Shown piece after piece: positions 1 through 8,878 of a DNA stretch of 64,000 bases. Below the pieces are notes generated by a model. The model was not told the DNA's origin and made no database searches. It saw only the letters and a list, made by a program, of their open reading frames with translations. The translations under genes were made by a program, and so were the position numbers. The stretch covers positions 434,001 through 498,000 of the forward strand of contig CAVQVO010000002.1 of NCBI GenBank assembly GCA_963717115.1, written 5' to 3'. Each line of letters begins with the position of its first letter. Position 1 is the stretch's first letter. Source of the DNA: JBBQUN01 sp963717115. GTDB lineage: Bacteria > Actinomycetota > Acidimicrobiia > Acidimicrobiales > SZUA-35.

Positions 1-36
1 CCGGAAACTAACCGAGATCACCGGTTCCGACGGCGT

Positions 37-2484
37 TCAGCCTGCTTCGATGAGGTACCGGTCTCGCAGCATCTCGGCCACCTCGTCGGGCGAGATCGCC
101 TGGGACAGCCACAGGCCCTGTCCGAGGACGCAGCCGAGTTCGACGACCTCCTCTCGCAGGAGGTCGTCGTCGATGCCGGCGGCGGCGACCCGGAGTCCGG
201 CGGTCTTGGCGAGCGTGATGAGCGAGCTGACCAGCGCCCGGCTCGAGAGCCGGTTCGACAGGTCGGTGATGAGGTTCAGGTCGATCTTGACGGCGTCGAT
301 GGCGAACCTCGGAAGCCGCTCGAGATTGGCGTAGTCCGACCCGAAACGATCGAGGGTCACGGCCATCCCGATCGCCCGATAGGTGTCGAAGACCTGACGC
401 AGGACGGTGGCGTCACTTCGCAGGACCGCTTCGGGGACCTCGATCCGGAAGTTGCTGGGTTTGAGCTTGTGACGCTCGAGCTCGCCGGTGATGAGCTGGC
501 GCGATCGCGCCGACAGGAACATCTCGACCGTGAGGTTGATCGACATCTCGAGGTCCTGCACGGGCAGCCCGGCTGCCTCCCACCGGGCGAAGGCGGCGAT
601 GGATTCGGTGATGACCCACTCGTCGATCGCGGTCGCACTGCCGGTCGACTTGGCCATCGGCATGAACTCCGCCGGCATCAGGAGCCCCCGGGTGGGGTGG
701 CGCCAACGGACCGTCGACTCGAACCCCCGGAGCGACGCATCCCGCAGGTCGGCGATGGGCCACAGTTGGAGTTCGAGTTCGCCGTTCCCGGCGGCCTCGC
801 GCATCTCGGCGAGGATCGTCAGATGCGCCGAGTTGTCGGCCAGCGTCTCGCTCGTGACCCGGACGGCGCGGCCCTTGCCCATGGCCTTGGCCCGGTACAT
901 GGCGATGTCGGCCTCCTGGATCAGTCGCTCGGTGGAGCGATCGTCCGAGGCCGACGACACGCCGATGGAGGCGCTGATCTGGGCTTCGTCGTTGCTCACG
1001 ATGAAGGGCAGTTCGAGCGAGGCGACGATCCGTTCGGCGAGCCGTTCGGCCTCGAGGAGACCGAGACCCCGCAGGACCACGACGAACTCGTCACCACCCA
1101 GCCGGGCCACGAAATCGCTGGGCCGCAGCACCCCCCGCAGACGGTCGCCGACCCGCACGAGCAGTTCGTCTCCGGCGCCGTGGCCGAGCCGGTCGTTCAC
1201 GGCCTTGAACCCGTCGAGGTCGACGAACAGCACGCTCACGAGGTCCTCGGATTCGACCAGCAGCCGATCGAGTTCCTCGACGAGCTGCTGGCGGTTGGGC
1301 AGACCGGTCAGTGCGTCGTGGGTGGCCTGGTAGGCGAGCTGGGCCTCGACCCGCTCCCGCCGGGCGATGTCCTGGGCCAGGGCCTCGGTCATGTCGTCGA
1401 AGGCCATCGAGAGCCGACCCAGTTCGTCGTAGCGTTCGTCGCCGGTTCGCACGGTGAGGTCGCCATCGGCGACCGCCTCGGCCAGTTCGGTCATGCGACG
1501 CAGCCGCTGGACGAACGAGCGCAGGAGCACGGCGACCACCGAGATGATGACCAGTCCGGCCGAGATGAAGACGCCGATGATCCCGAGGCGGACCCGCTCG
1601 AGACGACCGAAGAGTTCGCTGGGGTCGGCGTCGACGACCACGATCCAGCCCTTGTCGCTCTTCGTCCGGGCCGAGGCCCGCACGACGGGGACGTTGCCCG
1701 CTGCGGTCGTTTCCTCGACGATCGCCTGATCGACCAGCGGATTGCTGGTCAACGCGATGCGCTGGTTGATCGCTGCGGGGTCGGTCGCGGTCAGCACCAG
1801 GTGCGAACCATCGCTGTTCTGCGCGAGGAGCATCAGCTCGGTCTCGCCGCCCAGGGCCGTCAGATCGCCTTCGCCGGCCAGGAGCGTCTCGAGGTCCCAC
1901 TCGGTGATGAGCTTGAACCGGGTCTGCCCGATGGCGACCGGCACGACGATCCCGATCCGGGTCTCGCGCGAGTTGTCGAAGAAGGCATCGGACACGACGA
2001 TGCCGTCCTCGGGCGCCATGGCCGTCGATGCCGAGAGGGTCTGATTCGAGATCGAGTTGTTCGGCAACGAGGGCGAGATCCCGCCGTTGGTCGCCTGGCT
2101 GAGTTCCACGCCCACCAGCCCATCACGCTGGTATTGCTCCCGGAGTTCGTCGAGCTGGCTGATGATCTCGATCTCGGCCTGGGTGGCGCCCGCACCGTTG
2201 AGGCGCTCGGCCGCCTGCACCATCCGCGGATCGTTCACGATGTCGTTGAGCAGGGTGATGGTCCGGTTGAGCTGGGCGTCCACCCGGTTGGCCTCGATCT
2301 GCGCCGCCTGTTCGACGGTCTTCAGCGTCTCGGTCTTGACGAGCTGGCCTGCGATGTTCGCGACCTGGATGCCGAGCACCACGAGCGGCAGGCACGACGC
2401 CAGCATCGCCAGGGCGACCTTCTGCCCGAGGCGCAGATGGCGCACGAAACGGAGAGGCCCGCCGGACCCGAACTCGGAACTCAC
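37..2484 (-). CDS. membrane sensor diguanylate cyclase with degenerate EAL domain
   Basis: An 815-residue membrane-bound cyclic-di-GMP enzyme. In order: transmembrane segment about 22-45, extracytoplasmic sensor about 46-296, second transmembrane segment 299-322, HAMP linker 322-374, GGDEF domain 385-545 and EAL-like domain 560-810. The GGDEF motif (463-467) is intact, and an RxxD inhibitory site (R454-D457) lies five residues before it, so diguanylate cyclase activity with product feedback is expected. The EAL domain is eroded: EST replaces EAL at 589-591, DRFG replaces DDFG at 712-715, and the usual AEGVE loop reads AAGID. Phosphodiesterase activity is therefore doubtful, and the domain may only bind c-di-GMP or be structural. 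The gene lies 78 bp downstream of the xdhC-like pair on the same strand and could be co-transcribed. The ligand of the sensor is unknown. Confidence 0.93.
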   Translation of the reverse strand: MSSEFGSGGPLRFVRHLRLGQKVALAMLASCLPLVVLGIQVANIAGQLVKTETLKTVEQAAQIEANRVDAQLNRTITLLNDIVNDPRMVQAAERLNGAGATQAEIEIISQLDELREQYQRDGLVGVELSQATNGGISPSLPNNSISNQTLSASTAMAPEDGIVVSDAFFDNSRETRIGIVVPVAIGQTRFKLITEWDLETLLAGEGDLTALGGETELMLLAQNSDGSHLVLTATDPAAINQRIALTSNPLVDQAIVEETTAAGNVPVVRASARTKSDKGWIVVVDADPSELFGRLERVRLGIIGVFISAGLVIISVVAVLLRSFVQRLRRMTELAEAVADGDLTVRTGDERYDELGRLSMAFDDMTEALAQDIARRERVEAQLAYQATHDALTGLPNRQQLVEELDRLLVESEDLVSVLFVDLDGFKAVNDRLGHGAGDELLVRVGDRLRGVLRPSDFVARLGGDEFVVVLRGLGLLEAERLAERIVASLELPFIVSNDEAQISASIGVSSASDDRSTERLIQEADIAMYRAKAMGKGRAVRVTSETLADNSAHLTILAEMREAAGNGELELQLWPIADLRDASLRGFESTVRWRHPTRGLLMPAEFMPMAKSTGSATAIDEWVITESIAAFARWEAAGLPVQDLEMSINLTVEMFLSARSRQLITGELERHKLKPSNFRIEVPEAVLRSDATVLRQVFDTYRAIGMAVTLDRFGSDYANLERLPRFAIDAVKIDLNLITDLSNRLSSRALVSSLITLAKTAGLRVAAAGIDDDLLREEVVELGCVLGQGLWLSQAISPDEVAEMLRDRYLIEAG

Positions 2485-2562
2485 AACGCTTCCATCGGCA
2501 ACGACGGATCGATCCGGAGCTTTTCTGCGACGAAATCCGAATAGTCGATCGGGCCGATCCGA

Positions 2563-3363
2563 CTATCGGTGGATGTCGCCCTCGGTGTCTCGAAGCGACG
2601 GCGCCAACCGACCCGATCGCTTGGCGATGATCTCGCCACAGATCGAGATGGCGGTCTCCTCGGGTGTGCGGGCTCCGAGGTCGAGACCGATCGGCGCCAT
2701 GATGCGTTCGATCTCGGCTTCGGACACCCCCTCGGCCCGCAGACGCGTGTTGCGATCGTCGGTGGTGCGCCGCGATCCCATGGCCCCGAGATAGCCGACG
2801 TCGGTCTTCAACGCCTCGATCACCGCCGGGACGTCGAACTTGGCGTCGTGGGTGAGCACGCACACCGCATCGCGAGGACCGAGCGTGTCGCCGACCTTCT
2901 CGAGCAGTCGGTGAGGCCAGTCGACGATCACCTCGTCGGCGAACGGGAACCGTTGGCGGGTGGCGAACACGGCGCGGGCGTCACAGACCGTGACCCGGTA
3001 CCCGAGCACCTTGGCCACCCGGCAGAGCGAGGCGGTGAAGTCGACGGCACCGAAGATCAGCATCTGGGGCGGCGGCGCAAAGGACTCGATGAACACCGAG
3101 ACCGCTTCTTCCCGGGCCTCGCCGTGTTCGCCGTAGTGGCGGATGCCCGACGTTCCCGCGGCCAGCTCCCCGGCCAGGTCCCGGGTGACGACACGATCGA
3201 GGTCGTCGTTGCCGAGCGAACCCCGTGGCGGTTGGGTGGGCCGATAGAGAATCTTCGCACCGGCGTTGGGGCCGGCCACCACGGTGGCCAGCGCGATCGG
3301 CTCCTCGGCCCGCGTGGCGCGACGCAGTTCGTCGTAGAGCGATGGTTCGTCCACGTCGCTCAC
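2563..3363 (-). CDS. XdhC-family molybdenum cofactor maturation protein (Rossmann domain)
   Basis: XdhC/CoxF-type protein of 266 residues. Family members handle, sulfurate or insert the molybdenum cofactor of xanthine/CO dehydrogenase-type enzymes. The N-terminal part begins near SDVDEPSLYDEL. The C-terminal half is the Rossmann-like XdhC_C domain (PPPQMLIFGAVDFTASL, then YLGAMGSRRT and the GLDLGARTPEETAISI signature). The GTG start at 3363 is chosen because it overlaps the stop of the upstream XdhC-like gene by 4 bp (GTGA), which implies translational coupling. Longer in-frame extensions upstream read through the coding region of that neighbour and are rejected. The family is secure; the client enzyme is inferred from the adjacent coxS and coxM. 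Confidence 0.88.
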   Translation of the reverse strand: MSDVDEPSLYDELRRATRAEEPIALATVVAGPNAGAKILYRPTQPPRGSLGNDDLDRVVTRDLAGELAAGTSGIRHYGEHGEAREEAVSVFIESFAPPPQMLIFGAVDFTASLCRVAKVLGYRVTVCDARAVFATRQRFPFADEVIVDWPHRLLEKVGDTLGPRDAVCVLTHDAKFDVPAVIEALKTDVGYLGAMGSRRTTDDRNTRLRAEGVSEAEIERIMAPIGLDLGARTPEETAISICGEIIAKRSGRLAPSLRDTEGDIHR

Positions 3364-3674
3364 CAGTCGAGTTCTTCGATGAACAGGTGGATCGTTCCCC
3401 CGCAGGTCAGGCCGACCGCGAAGGCCTCGTCGTCGGAGTAGCCGAAGGTGACGATGCGTCGGGAGCCGTCCTCGAGGCACTGCAGTGCCTCGACCACGAC
3501 GGCCCCTTCGACACAACCGCCGCTCACCGAACCGGCAACGTCTCCGTCTTCGTTGACCGCCATGGCCGCTCCGGGAAGCCGGGGACCCGAACCTTCGATG
3601 TCGACGACCCGCGCCACGGCCACCCGCTTGGACTGGCTCCGCCAGCGGTCGAGGTCGCTCATGATCTCACGCAT
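3360..3674 (-). CDS. XdhC/CoxI-family protein, small N-terminal-domain type
   Basis: A 104-residue protein matching only the N-terminal XdhC_CoxI domain. The signature is GSGPRLPGAAMAV, then the SVSGGCVEGAVV stretch with the conserved Cys, then a second conserved Cys in LTCGGTIHLFIEEL. In larger XdhC proteins this domain is fused to the Rossmann domain; here the two halves are separate, overlapping genes. Start ATG at 3674; an alternative ATG lies four codons in (MSDLDRW). It is probably translated with the downstream gene as a two-subunit maturation factor for a molybdenum hydroxylase. It lies 88 bp after coxM on the same strand. Confidence 0.87.
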   Translation of the reverse strand: MREIMSDLDRWRSQSKRVAVARVVDIEGSGPRLPGAAMAVNEDGDVAGSVSGGCVEGAVVVEALQCLEDGSRRIVTFGYSDDEAFAVGLTCGGTIHLFIEELDW

Positions 3675-3710
3675 GGTTCGACGATAGCGCTCCGCCGGGG
3701 AGCCGGACCC

Positions 3711-3738
3711 GGGACGACCGCCCGGTCCGGGTCGTCCC
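3711..3738 (-). terminator. hairpin between coxM and the xdhC-like pair
   Basis: Inverted repeat with arms GGGACGAC (3711-3718) and GTCGTCCC (3731-3738) around a 12-base loop, in the 87-base gap after coxM. No T-run follows, so it may be an attenuator, an RNA-processing hairpin or chance in GC-rich DNA. Confidence 0.35.
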
Positions 3739-3761
3739 CGACGCCGGGCTCGGCCGGGTCC

Positions 3762-4592
3762 TCAGGCGATCCCGGCTTCGGCGAGCGCCCGGCGGGTCAG
3801 GACCCGGGCCAGGTGCTGGCGGTACTCGACGCTCGCGTTCAGATCCGACGACGGCTCGAGGCCCTCGGCGGCCAGATCGGCGGCCTCGGCGGCCGAGGCC
3901 CCACCGGCCAGAGCCTGCTCGACTGCGGTGGCCCGGATGGGTGTGGGGTGCATGCTGACGAGCGCCACTCGTGCACCGCCGTCGACCGCCTGGGCCGACA
4001 CGCCGACGATCGCCCAGTCCTGAGCCCGACGATTGAACTTCTGGAAGCTCCAGCCGGCCCCGGTGTGCTTGGGGATCCGGATCTCGGTGAGCATCTCGGT
4101 CGGATCGAGGCTCGATTCGAGGAAGCCGGCGAAGAGGTCGCCGGCCTCGATCACCCGCTCGCCGCCGTCGGCGCTTCGGGCGACCACGGATCCGCCCAGC
4201 GCGAGCAGAGTGGACGGGTGGTCACCGGAGGCATCGGCGTGGGCCAGCGAGCCACCGAAGGTCCCGCGGTGGCGGACCTGGGGATCACCGACATGGCCCG
4301 TGGCGTGTGCCAACAGCGGGGCGTGCTCCTGGACGAGCGGGTTGATCTCGAGGTCGCGGTGCCGGGTCAGGGCGCCGATGGCCAGATGGTCACCGGCATC
4401 ACGGACGTACGACAGATCCGAGAGCCGACCGATGTCGACGAGCACCGACGGATAGGCGAGTCGCAGCTTCATGACCGGCAGCAACGAGTGCCCGCCGGCG
4501 AGCAGCTTGGCCTCGTCGCCGTGTTCGGCGAGCAGGGCGAGCGCTTCGTCGGCCGAGCCGGCACGCTCGTAGTCGAAGGCGACGGGGATCAT
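3762..4592 (-). CDS. coxM: FAD-binding medium subunit of xanthine/CO dehydrogenase-type enzyme
   Basis: A 276-residue CoxM/XdhB-type flavoprotein that passes electrons from the 2Fe-2S subunit to the acceptor. The FAD signatures are AGGHSLLPVMKLRLA near residues 32-46 and the variant RGTFGGSLAHADASGD near 110-125, where the family usually has T-I-G-G-N/S. A C-terminal CO_deh_flav_C domain follows. Length is normal (about 270-290). The ATG overlaps the coxS stop by 4 bp (ATGA), so the two are coupled. The order is coxS then coxM; no large molybdopterin subunit gene follows or precedes in the window, so the substrate cannot be assigned. Aerobic CO oxidation is only one possibility. Confidence 0.93.
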   Translation of the reverse strand: MIPVAFDYERAGSADEALALLAEHGDEAKLLAGGHSLLPVMKLRLAYPSVLVDIGRLSDLSYVRDAGDHLAIGALTRHRDLEINPLVQEHAPLLAHATGHVGDPQVRHRGTFGGSLAHADASGDHPSTLLALGGSVVARSADGGERVIEAGDLFAGFLESSLDPTEMLTEIRIPKHTGAGWSFQKFNRRAQDWAIVGVSAQAVDGGARVALVSMHPTPIRATAVEQALAGGASAAEAADLAAEGLEPSSDLNASVEYRQHLARVLTRRALAEAGIA

Positions 4593-5050
4593 TTCGACCC
4601 TCCGGCTGCGCTCAGGACGGCCTTCACGATGTTGTGGTAGCCGGTGCAGCGGCAGAGGTTGCCCTCGAGGCCCTCACGAACCTGGGCCTCGGTGGGGTCG
4701 GGGATCTCGTCGAGGAGCGACACCGATGCCATGACCATGCCGGGGGTGCAGTAGCCGCACTGCAGGCCGTGGCACTCCATGAAGGCCTGCTGCATCGGAT
4801 GGAGCTGGTCGCCGTCGGCGAGGCCCTCGATGGTGGTGACGGACTGGCCGTCGGCCTGTACGGCCAGGATGGTGCACGACTTCACGGCCTCGCCGTTCAG
4901 GTGAATCGTGCAGGCACCGCACGACGAGGTGTCGCAGCCGATGTTGGTTCCGGTCAGCCCGACGGCGTCGCGGATGTAGTGCACGAGCAAGGTGCGTGGT
5001 TCGACATCACTGGTGTGACTCGTTCCGTTGACGTCCACCGTAATCTCCAC
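4589..5050 (-). CDS. coxS: 2Fe-2S small subunit of xanthine/CO dehydrogenase-type enzyme
   Basis: A 153-residue iron-sulfur subunit with two [2Fe-2S] clusters. The plant-type ferredoxin cluster ligands are in GCDTSSCGACTIHL plus the later Cys of VKSCTILA. The C-terminal cluster ligands are in CGYCTPGM and NLCRCTGYHNI. The GTG at 5050 is preferred because the protein then begins VEITVDVNG like the family and a G-rich ribosome site (TTGGGGG) lies just upstream; a longer reading starting at 5119 adds 23 non-conserved residues. It is the first gene of the coxS-coxM-xdhC-like set. Confidence 0.93.
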   Translation of the reverse strand: MEITVDVNGTSHTSDVEPRTLLVHYIRDAVGLTGTNIGCDTSSCGACTIHLNGEAVKSCTILAVQADGQSVTTIEGLADGDQLHPMQQAFMECHGLQCGYCTPGMVMASVSLLDEIPDPTEAQVREGLEGNLCRCTGYHNIVKAVLSAAGGSK

Positions 5051-5130
5051 GGCAACCCCCAATGGTCGTTGTTCGAATTGACCAGGGGAGTGTGGCACGA
5101 AACGGCGTGATTCACCCAAGCCGATCCCGA

Positions 5131-5154
5131 CCGAACGGCGGATCGCCGGTTCGG
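5131..5154 (-). terminator. probable terminator after eno-ftsB
   Basis: Near-perfect hairpin: CCGAACGGCG (5131-5140), loop GAT, CGCCGGTTCGG (5144-5154) with one bulged base. It sits in the 178-base space downstream of ftsB and upstream of coxS, separating the two transcription units. There is no T-run. Confidence 0.42.
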
Positions 5155-5228
5155 ACGTCCGGTGTCCGCCTCGGATCGCGTCTCACGCAGCGCCGACACG
5201 CACGGGCCGGGATCGCCTGCGAGGACGA

Positions 5229-5570
5229 TCAGGAGCCCTCGGCCTTGGGCAGGATCCGGTAGCTCTCTTCCCCGGGGAACACCAGGTCGAAGTTCTCGCG
5301 GGCCCGGCGTTCGATCTCGGCGTCGGTCCGGAGCAGGGCCAGGACGGCGCTGAGCTGTTCGACCTCGGCATTGGTGGTCTGGAGCTGTTCCTCGACTGCT
5401 CGCCGTTGAGCCCGCTGGTCCATCCAGGTCCGTGCCGGGAGGATCGCGAGGGCACCGATCACCACCAGTGAGACGCCGAGCACCCCCGAGGCCGCAAGCA
5501 CCCGACGGGTCCGTTCGGACGGCCGGAGGCCGAATCGACGGTGCCGGGGGGCGGACGACCGAGTGGTCAT
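5229..5570 (-). CDS. FtsB/DivIC-family septum formation initiator
   Basis: A 113-residue bitopic membrane protein of the cell-division FtsB/DivIC family. It has a basic cytoplasmic N terminus (1-25), one transmembrane helix about 26-47 (VLAASGVLGVSLVVIGALAI), a short coiled coil about 52-85 rich in Gln/Glu/Leu, and the conserved ARENFDLVFPGEESYRI region near 88-104, typical of the family. It starts 3 bp after the stop of enolase, so they form an operon; eno-divIC adjacency is conserved in actinobacteria. Confidence 0.88.
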   Translation of the reverse strand: MTTRSSAPRHRRFGLRPSERTRRVLAASGVLGVSLVVIGALAILPARTWMDQRAQRRAVEEQLQTTNAEVEQLSAVLALLRTDAEIERRARENFDLVFPGEESYRILPKAEGS

Positions 5571-5573
5571 CGA

Positions 5574-6866
<1,293 letters not shown>

Positions 6867-6933
6867 TCCTGATGCCGCTGGACGTGGGAAGGGTAGCAGT
6901 GCCGGCCCGGGTACCGGAGGAGTCTTTGGTCCT

Positions 6934-8610
6934 CTACGGCGTGATGCGGGCCGCGTACTCGTCGGAGGCGTACAGGTCGTAGCTGAGCGTCCCGAGATCA
7001 GCCGTGCGATTGTTCATCCGGTTCACCCAGTCGGCGTATTCCCCGGCGGTCGGCGAGCGGTCGAGGAGCATGATGTGGGCCAGGGAGGTCTCGACCCCGG
7101 CCAGCGACCGGGTGATGTACTCCTGCCCCTCGGTGAACCAGGTCATCACGCCACCGCGGCTCAGGCCCCGATAGCGCTCGTCGAGCCAGTAGTTGAAGCC
7201 GGGCTGGTCGGGGATCCGCCCGAGCACGTTGTTGTAGACCAAGACGATGAACTCGGCTTCGTTGAAGCCGCCGTAGGTGTTCTGGAATTCCGCCGAACGG
7301 GCGAACTCGTCGGACACGCCCTGGAGGTCGAGCCGTCCCGACTCCATCAGCTCGGTCCAGTACATCTGGCCGGCGGCGTCGGGGACCCGCCCGAAGTACG
7401 CGAAGTACAGCCGGGCCACCCGGCGGCGGGCGTCGAAGCGGGTCGAGCGCATCATCTCGGTCATCAGCGCCGGTGCGTTCGCGCCGTCGACCGCGGTTCG
7501 GGAGGCGAGCGCCGTGACCTCGGCGGCCGAGGGATTCACGTCGAAGAGGTCTCGATATGCCTGGCGGGCGAAGGCCTCGGTGGTCTCGAACGGATCGACC
7601 GGCCGCACCGACTCGAATTCGGGTGACACGCCGGGAGCGCTCAGCCCCTGGGCGTTCCGAGCCCGGACCGTGGCCGTGAGCTTGCCGAGCGGCAGCCCGG
7701 TGAACACGGCGGAGCGTGGGGACGCTGCGTCGACGGTCTGGGTGACGCCGGCGACGGTCACCTCGTAGCTCGAGATCGTGCCCCCGCCGTTGTCGGCCGG
7801 CGTGTCCCACGTGATCGTGGTCTCGCGCACACCCTTGGTGCCGCGCACCGTGCGGGGGGCACCCGGTTCGACGACGATCCGGAAGGCGTCCCCGATGCCC
7901 GCCGGGCTCAATCCATCGGCGTTGCGTGCCCGCACCTGAACGGTGTAGTCACCCGAGGGCAACCCCGAGAAGACCGCAGAGCGCGCTTCCTCCGTGACGA
8001 CCCTGGTCGGAAACCCGTCGACCGTTGGACTGATCGAGACCTGGTACTCGATGACGTCGCCGGCCGGTGCCCCCCACGTGACCGTCATGGTCGCCGTGGA
8101 GTCGACCGTCGCCTCGACGTTCGGGACCAGTGGCGGCGGACTGGGCGGCGTCGTGGTCGTGGTGGTGGTCGGAACCGTCGTCGTCGTGGTCGTGGTCGGA
8201 ACGGTCGTCGTGGTGGTCGTGGTTGTGGTCGTGGTCGGAACGGTCGTCGTCGTGGTCGTGGTCGGAACCGTCGTCGTCGTGGTCGTGGTCGGAACCGTCG
8301 TCGTCGTGGTCGTGGTCGGAACCGTCGTCGTCGTGGTCGTGGTCGGAACCGTCGTCGTCGTGGTCGTGGTCGGAACCGTCGTCGTCGTGGTCGTGGTCGG
8401 AACCGTCGTCGTCGTCGTGGTCGATTCCGGGGGCGGCTCCTCGTCGGCAGCCGAGACCGGCGTGAACAGTACGCCCATGAGCAAGCTCAAGGCAGCGAGG
8501 ACGATCGCCGTCGTCCGACGAGACGAACCCTGGCGATCGGAATCGTCTCGAGCCTTCGGCACTTCCTGCGACCGTTCGACCTCTCGGTCCGACCCACCTG
8601 CTGCTGGCAT
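6934..8610 (-). CDS. secreted Thr/Pro-repeat protein with fibronectin III and DUF4214 domains
   Basis: About 558 residues. A long basic N region is followed by a signal segment (IVLAALSLLMGVLFTPVSA), then a low-complexity linker of TTTTTTTVP units, two fibronectin type III-like domains (each with an SPRSAVFTGLP- or EARSAVFSGLP-type edge) and a C-terminal DUF4214 region (AYRDLFDVNPSAAEV, YFAYFGRVPDAAGQMYW, NNVLGRIPDQPGFNYWL, LLDRSPTAGEYADW). The ATG at 8610 is chosen because a strong GGAGG site (complement at 8617-8621) lies six bases upstream. DUF4214 proteins are usually surface or S-layer-associated, so an exported cell-surface or matrix role is inferred. The 27-bp repeats make length variation likely. 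Confidence 0.9.
   Translation of the reverse strand: MPAAGGSDREVERSQEVPKARDDSDRQGSSRRTTAIVLAALSLLMGVLFTPVSAADEEPPPESTTTTTTVPTTTTTTTVPTTTTTTTVPTTTTTTTVPTTTTTTTVPTTTTTTTVPTTTTTTTVPTTTTTTTTTTTVPTTTTTTTVPTTTTTTTPPSPPPLVPNVEATVDSTATMTVTWGAPAGDVIEYQVSISPTVDGFPTRVVTEEARSAVFSGLPSGDYTVQVRARNADGLSPAGIGDAFRIVVEPGAPRTVRGTKGVRETTITWDTPADNGGGTISSYEVTVAGVTQTVDAASPRSAVFTGLPLGKLTATVRARNAQGLSAPGVSPEFESVRPVDPFETTEAFARQAYRDLFDVNPSAAEVTALASRTAVDGANAPALMTEMMRSTRFDARRRVARLYFAYFGRVPDAAGQMYWTELMESGRLDLQGVSDEFARSAEFQNTYGGFNEAEFIVLVYNNVLGRIPDQPGFNYWLDERYRGLSRGGVMTWFTEGQEYITRSLAGVETSLAHIMLLDRSPTAGEYADWVNRMNNRTADLGTLSYDLYASDEYAARITP
8151..8423 (-). repeat. 27-bp tandem repeat encoding TTTTTTTVP
   Basis: Eight to nine head-to-tail units within the DUF4214 gene. 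Read on the plus strand, the unit starts GGAACCGTCGTCGTCGTGG and ends TCGTGGTC. One unit is expanded to eleven Thr codons. The repeat encodes a mucin-like, probably extended and possibly glycosylated linker, and is a natural place for slippage. Confidence 0.85.
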
Positions 8611-8878
8611 GACGCGCCTCCAAGCTGCTTCCGCCGAGCCTCCAGCTTGCCCCGCCCCGGGCGATCGGACAACGGCGCCCTCACCCAATTGGGCAGACTT
8701 CCCCACCGGTCGGTCGACGCAGCGCGTTCACCCAACCACACCCCGACCCCCCGCAGGCCGACGGCCTCGTCCGAAATGGCGACCGGGAACGCCGGAAACG
8801 GCACCCACGAACACCAATTCGGGGCCGACCGGGCGTGGCGGGCACCGTGCCGGCCGGGGACCGGGGAACCGGCGCCGG

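Noticed and set aside
469..2544. A 691-codon open frame opposite the GGDEF/EAL gene
   Set aside because: No domain, His/Gly/Asp-rich antisense composition; the minus-strand gene has intact GGDEF and HAMP motifs.
8151..8423. Possible CRISPR array
   Set aside because: Units are adjacent with no unique spacers, lie inside a coding sequence and encode a regular peptide.
8684..8693. Palindrome CCCAATTGGG upstream of the DUF4214 gene
   Set aside because: Short, about 75 bases before the start codon, no second copy seen; not enough to call an operator.
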